Below, piece by piece: positions 31,634 to 40,951 of a DNA stretch of 51,147 nucleotides; the first letter of the stretch is position 1, and every line of letters starts with the position of its first letter. The notes under the pieces are model-generated. The model did not search any database and was not told the origin of the DNA. It was given only the letters and a program-made list of their open reading frames with translations. Origin of the DNA: an uncultured Pelagibacteraceae bacterium (GTDB taxonomy: Bacteria; Pseudomonadota; Alphaproteobacteria; Pelagibacterales; Pelagibacteraceae). The DNA is taken from the NCBI GenBank assembly GCA_902620525.1, contig CACNIK010000007.1, positions 1-51,147 of the forward strand. Direction: 5' to 3'. Made by a program: the position numbers and the translations under genes.

Positions 31634-32759
31634 GGAAATTTATCTTCCAATCGCACAGGTCAATATAGACATCTTTTTATTATTATTCTTAAGTTTAGCT
31701 GTTGGTGTATTATCAGGTTTATTTGGTGTAGGTGGGGGTTTTTTAATGACACCGTTTTTAATATTTATGGGAATACCCCCAGTTTACGCTGTACCAAATG
31801 AAGTTAATAATATTTTAGCAACTTCAGTCTCTGGTTCTTTAACACATTGGTATAAAAATACACTAGATTACAAGATGGGATTAATGATTGTTTCTGGCGG
31901 TGTGGTAGGAACAATTTTAGGAATAACAACGTTTACATTTTTTTCTGATATAGGAAAAATAAGCATAATAATTTCTTTATTATATATGTATCTTCTCGCA
32001 ATGGTTGGAACTTTAATGTTAATCCAAACTTATAGAGAAAAAGTTCTACAAAGAAAAAAAATTTCAATTAAACAAAAACTTCATGAACATAATTGGCTTC
32101 AAGGATTACCAATTAGAATGAGATTTCCGAAATCAAAATTGTATGAGAGCGCTTTAACACCAATTTTATTAGGTTTAGTAGTTGGCTTCGTAGCAGCAAT
32201 GATGGGTATTGGTGGTGCATTTTTAATGGTTCCAGCTATGATTTATATTGTTGGAATGCCAATTAAATTGATACCTGGAACTTCATTATTTGTTACCATT
32301 TTTATAAGTGCAATAGTAACAATATTACATGCATTCAATTATGGATCTATCGATCTGTTTTTAGTTATACCACTCATACTCGGTTCTATAGTTGGTGTTC
32401 AACTAGGTCAAAAGCTTGGCCAGTTTTTAGATAGTACAGAGTTAAAATCTTTATTTGCAATGCTTCTGATTTCAGTAGCTATTGCAATCGGTTACGACTC
32501 TTTCTTTAGAGATAAATCCAATTTTAATGGAGAAAAAATTATTAAAACAGATTTAAACGCTTTAGCAGAATTTACTGTAAACTTTGCAAGTGAAGCACCT
32601 TTTTTATATGGAACACTTGCAATTTTATTAGCCGTAGCTCTTGGGGCACTAATAGCATTTATGAGAAAAATTTTAAGTCCAATCATTAGGAAAATGCTAA
32701 GTGATTTTAGAAAAAAAGAAGTTAAAAAAGAAGAAGAAGTTAAATTTCCAGAAAAATAA
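31629..32759 (+). CDS. TauE/SafE-family sulfite/anion exporter
   Basis: 376 residues, about eight membrane helices in two repeats: GLFGVGGGFLMTPFLIF near residue 30 and AMMGIGGAFLMVPAMIY near 190. These Gly-rich motifs define TauE/SafE. Members export sulfite or sulfoacetate, or import anions. Following aprMBA and near Xsc and SuyAB, export of excess sulfite is likely. The start codon lies inside a short hairpin. Confidence 0.92.
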   Translation: MLEIYLPIAQVNIDIFLLLFLSLAVGVLSGLFGVGGGFLMTPFLIFMGIPPVYAVPNEVNNILATSVSGSLTHWYKNTLDYKMGLMIVSGGVVGTILGITTFTFFSDIGKISIIISLLYMYLLAMVGTLMLIQTYREKVLQRKKISIKQKLHEHNWLQGLPIRMRFPKSKLYESALTPILLGLVVGFVAAMMGIGGAFLMVPAMIYIVGMPIKLIPGTSLFVTIFISAIVTILHAFNYGSIDLFLVIPLILGSIVGVQLGQKLGQFLDSTELKSLFAMLLISVAIAIGYDSFFRDKSNFNGEKIIKTDLNALAEFTVNFASEAPFLYGTLAILLAVALGALIAFMRKILSPIIRKMLSDFRKKEVKKEEEVKFPEK

Positions 32760-32774
32760 AATAATATTATTATT

Positions 32775-33941
32775 CTAAGCGCTTCTGTATAGCTTAGTCA
32801 TTACAAACTCCCTATGACCTAAAGCCTCAGCACAAGTTAATCGTCCGTTAGCAACTCTTAGCATAGTTTTTATAAGTTCGTCACCTGCTTGAGATAAGTT
32901 CATTTCTCTTGATAAAATTTTCGAAACATCGCAGTCCACGTGCTCTTTCATAAGTTTTGCTGTTAAAGGATTAGCTGTTAATTTTACTACCGGCTCAATA
33001 GGATTCCCTATAATGTTACCTTGTCCTGTAGGGAACAAGTGTATATTAAATCCTCCTGCAGCTTGTAATGTTACGCACTCTGCTGCAGCCGATGAAGTAT
33101 CCATGAAATATAATCCTTTACCTTTTTTAGGTTCTTCTGCCGGCTCTAATACATCTATAAATTTTAAATTTCCAATTTTTTGAAAATTTCCAAACGCTTT
33201 TTCCTCTATAGTTGTTAAACCCCCAGCAATATTTCCTGCTGTTGGTTGACTTTCAGAAAGATCATTAGTTGCCTCTTTTAAAATAAAATCGTTGTAAGCG
33301 CTCCAAGTTTTCATAAATTTTTCTTTAGCTTCTGGAGTTGCTCCTCTAGCTGCACAAACTTTTTCAGCACCAGTTAATTCTGAAGTCTCTCCGAAGCATA
33401 GATGAACTCCAAAAGGCTCTAATTTTTCCATCAAATTTCCTACTGTTGGGTTTGATGCTAAGCCAGATGTTGTATCAGACTCTCCGCATTTAACTGAAAT
33501 CCATAAATCACTTAAAGGACATTCTTCCCTTTGTTTCTCCGAAGCCCATTGAGAAAATTCTTGTGCTTTTTTTGAGGCCTTCATTATTGTACCTATGTCT
33601 CCGGTTCTCTCTATATGAAACCCTTCCACAGGCTTTCCTGTTTTTGCTATCTCATCTACAATTCTTTTGGTCCATTTAGGTTCAATTCCTATTACAACTA
33701 CTGCTGCAACATTTGGATTTTTTCCAGTCCCAATCATTGTTCTAAAATGTAATTCTAAATCTGCTCCAAACTGTAATCTTCCATATGAGTGAGGTAAGGC
33801 TATTGTACCTTTAATATTATTAGCCACAGCTTCAGCACATGCGTTTGAAATATCGTCGACTGGAAGAATAATTACATGGTTTCTTGTTCCTGCTCTACCA
33901 TTCTCTCTTTTATAACCTAAAAAACTCTTTGGGATTTCCAT
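32775..33941 (-). CDS. suyB: (2R)-sulfolactate sulfo-lyase subunit beta
   Basis: 388 residues of the UxaA/altronate dehydratase family: [21 protein letters not shown] at the start (split here by one residue), [19 protein letters not shown] near 160, and [12 protein letters not shown] near 312. With SuyA it splits (R)-sulfolactate into pyruvate and bisulfite. Sugar-acid dehydratase activity cannot be excluded by sequence alone. The Xsc and apr neighbours favour SuyB. 4 bases downstream of suyA. Confidence 0.88.
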   Translation of the reverse strand: MEIPKSFLGYKRENGRAGTRNHVIILPVDDISNACAEAVANNIKGTIALPHSYGRLQFGADLELHFRTMIGTGKNPNVAAVVVIGIEPKWTKRIVDEIAKTGKPVEGFHIERTGDIGTIMKASKKAQEFSQWASEKQREECPLSDLWISVKCGESDTTSGLASNPTVGNLMEKLEPFGVHLCFGETSELTGAEKVCAARGATPEAKEKFMKTWSAYNDFILKEATNDLSESQPTAGNIAGGLTTIEEKAFGNFQKIGNLKFIDVLEPAEEPKKGKGLYFMDTSSAAAECVTLQAAGGFNIHLFPTGQGNIIGNPIEPVVKLTANPLTAKLMKEHVDCDVSKILSREMNLSQAGDELIKTMLRVANGRLTCAEALGHREFVMTKLYRSA

Positions 33942-33945
33942 CTGA

Positions 33946-34233
33946 TTACCATTTTTTTGTTTTTACATTATGAACATGCACGTGTTCACCTTTTTTTATA
34001 GGCTTTACTACCTTGCCTATATCGTGACCATATTTAAGTATGGTATCGCCTTCTTTTAAATCCTGTAGAGCAATTTTATGACCTAAAGGAACTTCATTCA
34101 TCGAGCTAACTTTAACAGTTTTATCATTTTCCATGATCCAGGCACTACAATCTTGGCCTTTTTTTGTGGTTTCAATTACTACTACACCAACATTATCTTT
34201 TTCATCGTGTATAATTAAATCAGGCTGTGACAT
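33946..34233 (-). CDS. suyA: (2R)-sulfolactate sulfo-lyase subunit alpha
   Basis: 95 residues, a SAF domain: [16 protein letters not shown] at the start, [17 protein letters not shown] in the middle, and the C-terminal HVHVHNVKT that lines the active site with SuyB. Divergent from xsc across 74 bases, so the two sulfite-forming systems may share a control region. Confidence 0.88.
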   Translation of the reverse strand: MSQPDLIIHDEKDNVGVVVIETTKKGQDCSAWIMENDKTVKVSSMNEVPLGHKIALQDLKEGDTILKYGHDIGKVVKPIKKGEHVHVHNVKTKKW

Positions 34234-34307
34234 AAAATATTTAATGGATATAGACTAAATTTTGATATATTGGAAGAAAGATTAATTATATATTTAAGAG
34301 GATTTTT
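34234..34307. promoter_or_regulatory. Divergent suyA/xsc control region
   Basis: A 74-base, almost pure A/T gap between the two start codons. It must hold both promoters. AAGAGGA before the xsc ATG is its ribosome site. I see no convincing operator. Confidence 0.5.
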
Positions 34308-36089
34308 ATGGCTAAAATGACCACAGAAGAAGCTTTTGTAAAAGTTTTACAAATGCACGGTATAGAACATGCATTTGGAATTATAGGCTCAGCGTTTATG
34401 CCTATTTCTCATATTTTTCCAGATGCCGGAATAACTTTCTGGGATGTTGCGCATGAAACTAATGGCGGTCTAATAGCTGATGGGTACACTCGAGCAACTG
34501 GAAAAATGTCAATGGTTGTCGCTCAAAATGGACCAGGAATTACTGGATTAGTAACACCAATTAAAACTGCATACTGGAATCATACACCATTACTTTTAGT
34601 AACACCTCAAGCAGCTAATAAAACTATGGGACAAGGCGGTTTTCAAGAAGTAGAACAAATGAATTTATTTAAAGATATGGTTTGTTATCAAGAAGAAGTT
34701 AGAGATCCTTCAAGAATTGCAGAGGTTTTAAATAGAGTAATTGAAAAAGCTATTAGAGGATCAGCCCCCGCTCAAATAAATGTTCCTAGAGATTATTGGA
34801 CGCAAGTTATTGATATAGACTTGCCTCCGATCGTTAGATTAGAAAGACAAGCTGGTGGAGCTGAGGCAATAAACAAAGCAGCAAAATTATTATCTGATGC
34901 TAAATTTCCTGTAATATTATCTGGAGCAGGAGTTGTTATAGGAGGTGCTATTCAAGATTGTGTAAAGTTAGCAGAAAAATTAGACTCACCTGTCTGCTCT
35001 GGCTATCAACATAACGATAGTTTCCCTGGAAGCCACCCTTTGGCAGTAGGACCACTTGGATATAATGGCTCAAAAGCTGCAATGGAATTAATAGCTAAGG
35101 CTGATGTTGTTTTAGCTTTAGGAACAAGGTTGAATCCGTTTTCTACACTACCAGGATATGGAATAGATTACTGGCCTAAAAATGCAAAAATAATTCAAGT
35201 TGATATGAATTCAGATCGAATTGGATTAACCAAAAAAGTCACTGTTGGAATTTGCGGAGACGCTAAATTAGTAGCACAACAATTATTAAATAAATTATCC
35301 AAAAACGCAGGAGATACTGATAGACAGAAAAGAAAAGACTTAATTCATCAAACAAAATCTGCATGGCTTCAAAAACTATCGAGCCTAGATCATGAGGACG
35401 ATGATCCAGGTACGGTATGGAATAAAGAGGCTAGGGCTAGAGATAAAAATAGAATGTCGCCCCGTCAAGCTTGGAGAGCCATACAAGCGGGAATGCCAGA
35501 AGACGTAATTATATCAAGCGATATTGGAAATAACTGTGCTATTGGAAACGCCTACCCAACTTTTGAAAAAGGAAGAAAATATTTAGCCCCAGGTTTATTT
35601 GGGCCATGTGGTTATGGTTTTCCTTCTATTCTTGGAGCAAAAATTGGTTGTCCAGATGTTCCAGTAATTGGTTTTGCAGGAGACGGAGCATTCGGTATCA
35701 GTATGAATGAAATGAGCTCTTGTGCCAGAGAGGAATGGCCTGCAATTACAATGGTAATTTTTAGAAATTATCAATGGGGAGCAGAGAAAAGAAATACAAC
35801 TTTATGGTTTGATAATAACTTTATTGGAACTGAGCTTGACCCAGAATTAAGCTTTGCCAAAGTTGCAAACGCTTGTGGTTTAAAAGGTGTAACAGTAAAA
35901 ACAATGGAAGAAACAACAAAAGCAATTAAACAATCTTGTGAAGATCAAAAAAAAGGAATAACAACATTTATTGAAGTTATACTTAACCAAGAATTAGGCG
36001 AGCCTTTTAGAAGAGATGCTATGAAAAAACCAGTAAGAGTTGCTGGTATAAAAAAAGAGGACATGAGACCGCAAAAAAGTATTGATTAA
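34308..36089 (+). CDS. xsc: Sulfoacetaldehyde acetyltransferase
   Basis: 593 residues, thiamine-diphosphate enzyme. The N-terminal Pyr domain has GSAFMPISHIFPDAG and WDVAHETNGG, and the C-terminal PP domain has FAGDGAFGISMNEMSS (GDG..N motif) near residue 460. These are Xsc features rather than acetolactate synthase. It converts sulfoacetaldehyde and phosphate to acetyl phosphate and sulfite, the key taurine step. No tpa or tau genes are in the window. Confidence 0.95.
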   Translation: MAKMTTEEAFVKVLQMHGIEHAFGIIGSAFMPISHIFPDAGITFWDVAHETNGGLIADGYTRATGKMSMVVAQNGPGITGLVTPIKTAYWNHTPLLLVTPQAANKTMGQGGFQEVEQMNLFKDMVCYQEEVRDPSRIAEVLNRVIEKAIRGSAPAQINVPRDYWTQVIDIDLPPIVRLERQAGGAEAINKAAKLLSDAKFPVILSGAGVVIGGAIQDCVKLAEKLDSPVCSGYQHNDSFPGSHPLAVGPLGYNGSKAAMELIAKADVVLALGTRLNPFSTLPGYGIDYWPKNAKIIQVDMNSDRIGLTKKVTVGICGDAKLVAQQLLNKLSKNAGDTDRQKRKDLIHQTKSAWLQKLSSLDHEDDDPGTVWNKEARARDKNRMSPRQAWRAIQAGMPEDVIISSDIGNNCAIGNAYPTFEKGRKYLAPGLFGPCGYGFPSILGAKIGCPDVPVIGFAGDGAFGISMNEMSSCAREEWPAITMVIFRNYQWGAEKRNTTLWFDNNFIGTELDPELSFAKVANACGLKGVTVKTMEETTKAIKQSCEDQKKGITTFIEVILNQELGEPFRRDAMKKPVRVAGIKKEDMRPQKSID

Positions 36090-36103
36090 ATACTTTTAAT
36101 TTA

Positions 36104-37069
36104 ATGAGAATTATAATTATAAATTTAATTATTTTTTCATTAATAATACTTTTCGCAGAAATCATAATTAGAACACTTAAATTATCTCAGCTTCAAGGTG
36201 TAGATAGAAATCTCTTGAATTTAGAGAGCGAAACAGTTCTAAACCAACGTAATACTGAAGCAGTGATTTTTGGAATTACGGCTTACACTGATAAATATGG
36301 ATTTAGGATACCATCAAAAGATTTTAAATATAAATATAGCTCATCAATATTAGTTTTAGGTGATAGTGTTAGCTTTGGTGTTGGAGTTGATGAAAGAAAA
36401 ACATTCGTCGGAATTCTAAGAAATAAAATAAATTTAAATATTTACAATGCTTCTGTAGCAGGACACAATATTATTGATTATTCTACATTAATTAAAGATT
36501 ACAACCAAACTTTTAAGGATATATCAAAAGTTATTGTGTTTATTTGTTTAAACGATGTTCATTTTGCTAAAGGAGTAATTAAAAATATTGAGTTACGAGA
36601 AAAGCATAATTCAGAAACATTTTACATAAGAATACTTAAGAAAATTAATATTTTTTTAAGAAATAAATCAGCATTATTCGTTTTACTAAAATCGAAATTT
36701 ACAAAGGCCGAAGAAAGACATTTTGATCTTCTTACAGATTACTACAACGATCAAAATATTTTAAAAAAATATAAGAATACTATCTTAGAAATACACAACT
36801 TTTCAAAATTAAAGAAAATTAAAGTAGACTATGTGATGTTACCCTACTCTTATCAATTAAAAAAAAATTGCAATAAGAAATTTCTAGACCCCCAAAAAAA
36901 AATTAATGAAATTTTTACTTCTTTAAAAATTAATCTTTTCGATTTGACTAATGAATTTTGTCAAGAAAAGGAAAAAAAACTTTTTTTAAATTACGATCCT
37001 GTTCACCTATCAAAGAGTGGTCATCAGTTTGTTTCTAATCTTTTAATTAAAAAATTAAATGATAATTAA
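36104..37069 (+). CDS. SGNH-hydrolase-like membrane-anchored protein
   Basis: 321 residues. N-terminal helix (IIIINLIIFSLIILFAEII), then nucleophile VLGDSVSFGVGVDE near residue 83, FICLNDVHF as the N block, and YDPVHLSKSGHQFVSN with Asp/His near 305. Similar in plan to the protein at 26343 but clearly diverged. It lies 15 bases after xsc. An envelope esterase or acyltransferase is likely; the substrate is unknown. Confidence 0.75.
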   Translation: MRIIIINLIIFSLIILFAEIIIRTLKLSQLQGVDRNLLNLESETVLNQRNTEAVIFGITAYTDKYGFRIPSKDFKYKYSSSILVLGDSVSFGVGVDERKTFVGILRNKINLNIYNASVAGHNIIDYSTLIKDYNQTFKDISKVIVFICLNDVHFAKGVIKNIELREKHNSETFYIRILKKINIFLRNKSALFVLLKSKFTKAEERHFDLLTDYYNDQNILKKYKNTILEIHNFSKLKKIKVDYVMLPYSYQLKKNCNKKFLDPQKKINEIFTSLKINLFDLTNEFCQEKEKKLFLNYDPVHLSKSGHQFVSNLLIKKLNDN

Positions 37070-37872
37070 TTTAATCTTAAAACACTTGCAGGATCTAATT
37101 TTACATTAAACCAATTTAGCCTAATATCTAAATGTGGACCTGTTGATCTACCAGTTTTTCCAACGGTACCAATCTTTTGACCCTGTTTAATTTTTTGTCC
37201 AACTTTTACATCTACATCTTTTAAGTGCATATATAATGTGCTAACCCCATGTCCGTGATCAAAGATGATTGTGCCTCCAGTAAAATATAGATCATCTTCT
37301 GCGAGAGTAACTATACCGTCTAACATAGCTTTAATTGGGGTACCCTCTGGTGAGGCAAAATCCAATCCGTAATGAGGTCTTCTAGGTTTGCCATTAAGTA
37401 TTCTTTGACTTCCATAAACTCCGGTAACAATTGAATTTTTTAGTGGAGCTTTAAACTTATTTTTGAAGAATGTTAAGTCACTATTTATAGATCTAGCTTT
37501 ACCAATCAAAACATTGTCAGCTTTAATTCTATCATAAACTTCTTTGGGGGGTGTAACTTGTTTAGGAGGCAAACCATCAATTCTTTGAATGAGATATTTT
37601 TTTTTAAATATCTTTTTTTCTATAATTTCTGTTTTTCCATTATTTATTACTTTAATTATTACATTATTTTTTCTGTCTCTATCTATTCCAAAAGCAAAGT
37701 ACCCATCTTTTGTTACTCTGACTTTTTTTTTATCGATATAAACTTCTGAATTTTGATTAGTTTTTCCTAGAATAAACGAACCTTGTTTAAAACTTCCTTG
37801 AAATTCAGTTGCGTAAGAATTTATAGGTAGTAAAAAAAAGACGAATAGTAATCTTATTATCTTGCTGTCCAT
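37066..37872 (-). CDS. M23-family endopeptidase (LytM domain)
   Basis: 268 residues with a signal peptide (IIRLLFVFFLLPINSYA). The N-terminal beta domain is followed by a LytM domain at about 145-265: RRPHYGLDFASPEGTPI carries the HxxxD zinc ligands, HGHGVSTLYMHL follows, and GRSTGPHLDIRLNWF ends it. The usual HxH reads HLD here; this variant is common in one alphaproteobacterial clade. It would cut or regulate peptidoglycan cross-links. The start overlaps the SDR stop by 16 bases. Confidence 0.87.
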   Translation of the reverse strand: MDSKIIRLLFVFFLLPINSYATEFQGSFKQGSFILGKTNQNSEVYIDKKKVRVTKDGYFAFGIDRDRKNNVIIKVINNGKTEIIEKKIFKKKYLIQRIDGLPPKQVTPPKEVYDRIKADNVLIGKARSINSDLTFFKNKFKAPLKNSIVTGVYGSQRILNGKPRRPHYGLDFASPEGTPIKAMLDGIVTLAEDDLYFTGGTIIFDHGHGVSTLYMHLKDVDVKVGQKIKQGQKIGTVGKTGRSTGPHLDIRLNWFNVKLDPASVLRLN

Positions 37873-38624
37873 CCACCATCTACCAATAATGAAGTTCCAG
37901 TTACCATAGAAGCTGCATCTGAAGCTAAAAAAACTGCCGCTGAAGATATTTCAGATAATTCTGCGTATCTTCCTAAAGGAATATTACCCAAAACTTCTTT
38001 TCTAAAATTTTTATTTTTAAAGAATTTTTTTGTCATTGGAGTAACAACAAATGTGGGTGCAATACTATTAACTCTTATATTATATTTGGCCAAATCTATT
38101 GCCATCCCTTTTGTTAACCCTTCAATTCCAAATTTTGTCATATTGTAAACACTTCTTATGGGACCTCCTACATGACCCATTTGAGATGACATATTGACTA
38201 TTGCTCCTCCAATTTTTTTTCTGTTTTTTGTCTCCACCATTTTCAATGCAACTAAATTTGCAACATTAAACGCTGCAATTGTATTTATCTTAACAACCTT
38301 TTCCATATCTTGTTTACGAATTTTTAAAAAATGTTCAGGAATATTTGTCCCTGCATTATTTATTAAAACATCAATTTTTTTTTGCTCTTCAACTATTTTT
38401 TTAAGCTTCATATAATTTGTTAAATCACATACATAGGTTTTACTTTTTACTTTGTATTTTTTTGCTACTTTCGATACCGAGTCCAAGTCTTTTTGTGTTC
38501 TACTAATTAAAATCAAGTTTGAACCCGCTTCAGCTAAAGCTATAGCGCAAGCTCTTCCTAGACCTTTACCTGCTCCAGTTACTAATGAATATTTTCCCTT
38601 TAAATTATATTTTTTTAGATACAT
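37857..38624 (-). CDS. SDR-family dehydrogenase
   Basis: 255 residues, classical SDR: LVTGAGKGLGRACA near 15, NNAGTN, MSSQMG, YNMTK catalytic pair, and LLVDGGWTAR at the end. Resembles gluconate 5-dehydrogenase and related sugar-alcohol enzymes. Given the sulfonate genes on both sides it could be a dihydroxypropanesulfonate 2-dehydrogenase (HpsO-like), but that is inference. In the GMC-TerC-SDR-M23 run. Confidence 0.83.
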   Translation of the reverse strand: MYLKKYNLKGKYSLVTGAGKGLGRACAIALAEAGSNLILISRTQKDLDSVSKVAKKYKVKSKTYVCDLTNYMKLKKIVEEQKKIDVLINNAGTNIPEHFLKIRKQDMEKVVKINTIAAFNVANLVALKMVETKNRKKIGGAIVNMSSQMGHVGGPIRSVYNMTKFGIEGLTKGMAIDLAKYNIRVNSIAPTFVVTPMTKKFFKNKNFRKEVLGNIPLGRYAELSEISSAAVFLASDAASMVTGTSLLVDGGWTAR

Positions 38625-38626
38625 AT

Positions 38627-39199
38627 TTATAAAATCAATTTTAAATCAGTGTATATTAAATCTATTGCTACAAATAGTATAGCTAATAAACCCAACCATC
38701 CAATCCATTTATATTTTTCAATCCATCTAGCTATCAGATTTGCTGCGAATGCCATTAACGCAATAGATAAAGCCAAGCCAAATATCAACAACATAAAATG
38801 ACCTTTAGCTGCTCCTGCAACACTCAATACATTATCAAGACTCATTGTAACGTCAGCCATAATAATTGTAAAAATCGCTTTACTAAATGAACTGTTATCA
38901 ACTTTAATATCTTTCTTTTCAATTTGGCCTTTAATTACGTCGACATATAATTTGTAACAAATATAAAGAAGTAAAATACCCCCAATCAATCTAAGGCCGG
39001 TGATCATTAATAAATAAGTTGTAATTAATGTGAATAATATTCTTAAGATAACGGCAGCGCTAATTCCCCAAAAAATTATTTTTTTTCTTTTGTCAGGATC
39101 AAACTTTGACGCAACCATACCAATAATAATTGCATTATCTCCAGCTAAGACTAGATCGATAAATATTATCTGTATTAAAATTATTAATTCTTCTGTCAT
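38627..39199 (-). CDS. TerC/YjbE-family membrane protein
   Basis: 190 residues, seven helices. Acidic helix motifs DLVLAGDNAIIIGM near residue 16 and MADVTMSLDNVLSVAG near 115 are TerC hallmarks. Members move manganese or other metals out, or load exported enzymes with metal. It sits between GMC oxidoreductase (4-base overlap) and SDR (2-base gap), so it is cotranscribed. Confidence 0.9.
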   Translation of the reverse strand: MTEELIILIQIIFIDLVLAGDNAIIIGMVASKFDPDKRKKIIFWGISAAVILRILFTLITTYLLMITGLRLIGGILLLYICYKLYVDVIKGQIEKKDIKVDNSSFSKAIFTIIMADVTMSLDNVLSVAGAAKGHFMLLIFGLALSIALMAFAANLIARWIEKYKWIGWLGLLAILFVAIDLIYTDLKLIL

Positions 39200-40815
39200 T
39201 GAGTTTGATTATTTAAAATAAATTCCGCACCTTTTTCTGCAATCATTATTGTTGGAGCATTAGTATTTCCTGAAGTAATATTTGGCATTATTGAAGCATC
39301 TATCACTCTTAAATTCTTAAGTCCATGCATATATAATTTATCATTAACAACTGCATTATCATCTTTACCCATTTTACACGTGCCCACGGGATGAAAAATA
39401 GTTTGGGTAAACTCGCTACCAGCTTTTACTAATTCTTCATCATCAGTAATATGAACACCAGGTCTATACTCTTCTGGTTCATATTTTTTAAAAGTTTCAC
39501 TCTCTAACATAATTTTTCTTACAAGTTTTAATCCTTGAGCCGCAACTATTCGATCATCTTGTGTAGATAAGTAATTCATTTTAATCTTGGGATTAACTCT
39601 ACTGTCATTACTTACTATTGAAATTTCTCCCCTGCTTGAAGGCCTAATATTTGCAACAGTTGGAGTGATACCATCAAAGTCATGAAGTTTTGATGCTCCT
39701 AAAATATCTGTGCTAATTGGTTGAACATGAAATTGTAAATTAGGTGTCTCTTTTGATGGGTCACTTTTAGCAAATCCACAAACTTGACTTGCTCCCATTG
39801 TCATGGGTCCACTTTGTTTAAATAGATATTCTAAACCAATTAAAAAATTACCAAACAAACTATTTATTTTACCATTTAACGATTTCAAATTTTTTACCTT
39901 GTAGACTGGTCTAAACATTAAGTGGTCTTGCAGATTTTTACCAACACCTTTTAATTCATGAATAGTTTGTATACCGTTTTTTTTTAGTTTACTTGAATCT
40001 CCGACACCAGACACCTGTAGTATATGAGGTGATCCTATCGAACCTGCTGATAAAATAATTTCTCTTCGGGCTTTAACGGTAACAACTTTATCGCCCTGAA
40101 AAAAACTCACACTTTCTGCTTTTTTTCCATCAAAGTTAATTTTTTGAACGTGCGCTTCAGTTATGATTTTTAAATTATTTCTTTTTTTTACAGGATTTAA
40201 ATATCCTTTTGCAGCACTACATCTTAATTTAAGTAAAGACTTGTTATGATTTGTAGTAAATTGAAAAAAACCTATTCCAGTATTATCTCCAGTATTAAAA
40301 TCATTAGTTTTTGGAATTCCACATTCTTCAGCTGCATTTTGAAACTCATCTAACATTTTTAGATTAATTTTTTTATTAGAAACCATAATTGGTCCGCTAT
40401 CGTTATGAAATTCACTTTTACCTAATTCATTATTTTCAGATTTTAAAAAATAAGGCAGAACATCATTCCAACCCCAACCGTTATTTCCCATTTGTCTCCA
40501 ATTATCATAGTCATTGCTTTGACCTCTTATCCATAAAAGTCCATTGATAGATGAACTACCTCCAAGTGTTTTACCTCTTGGATACCTTATAGATCTGTTA
40601 TTCATGCTTTCGTCTTTTTCTGTTCTAAAACACCAATCCACTTTTGGATTATGCATGGTTTTGTAGTAGCCAACTGGAATATGTATCCATGGATAATTAT
40701 CTTTTCCACCAGCTTCTAAAAGTAAAACTTTATTTTCTTTTTTAGCAGAAAGTCTATTGGCCAAAACGCATCCTGCTGAGCCTGCTCCGACTATTATGTA
40801 ATCAAATTCATCCAT
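39196..40815 (-). CDS. GMC-family flavin oxidoreductase (choline-dehydrogenase-like)
   Basis: 539 residues. FAD motif YIIVGAGSAGCVLANRLS at the N-terminus, RGKTLGGSSSINGLLWIRG near residue 83, and C-terminal HPVGTCKMG plus NTNAPTIMIAEKGAE. Family members oxidise choline, glycol or other alcohols. No betaine-aldehyde dehydrogenase is adjacent, so the alcohol is open; a sulfonated alcohol is possible. Divergent from the TRAP genes. Confidence 0.88.
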   Translation of the reverse strand: MDEFDYIIVGAGSAGCVLANRLSAKKENKVLLLEAGGKDNYPWIHIPVGYYKTMHNPKVDWCFRTEKDESMNNRSIRYPRGKTLGGSSSINGLLWIRGQSNDYDNWRQMGNNGWGWNDVLPYFLKSENNELGKSEFHNDSGPIMVSNKKINLKMLDEFQNAAEECGIPKTNDFNTGDNTGIGFFQFTTNHNKSLLKLRCSAAKGYLNPVKKRNNLKIITEAHVQKINFDGKKAESVSFFQGDKVVTVKARREIILSAGSIGSPHILQVSGVGDSSKLKKNGIQTIHELKGVGKNLQDHLMFRPVYKVKNLKSLNGKINSLFGNFLIGLEYLFKQSGPMTMGASQVCGFAKSDPSKETPNLQFHVQPISTDILGASKLHDFDGITPTVANIRPSSRGEISIVSNDSRVNPKIKMNYLSTQDDRIVAAQGLKLVRKIMLESETFKKYEPEEYRPGVHITDDEELVKAGSEFTQTIFHPVGTCKMGKDDNAVVNDKLYMHGLKNLRVIDASIMPNITSGNTNAPTIMIAEKGAEFILNNQTQ

Positions 40816-40873
40816 AATATTTTACTTATAGGTTAGATAATTTATAATTACCAATAAGTCTAGCACAACCCTG

Positions 40874-40906
40874 GGTTTTATGACAAATGTTTGACTCTCA
40901 TAAACC
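40874..40906. promoter_or_regulatory. Inverted repeat overlapping the TRAP promoter
   Basis: GGTTTTATGA (40874-40883) faces TCATAAACC (40898-40906), one bulged T, 14 bases apart. It spans the -35 box of the promoter proposed for the TRAP genes, so it could be an operator. Confidence 0.45.
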
Positions 40907-40919
40907 AATCCAACATACT
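40891..40919 (+). promoter_or_regulatory. Sigma-70-like promoter for the TRAP genes
   Basis: TTGACT at 40891-40896, a 17-base spacer, and CATACT at 40914-40919; the transcript would start about 25 bases before the dctP ATG. ACGGGGGA before the ATG is the ribosome site. Confidence 0.5.
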
Positions 40920-40951
40920 ATTAAATAATTAACAAACCTAACGGGGGATAA

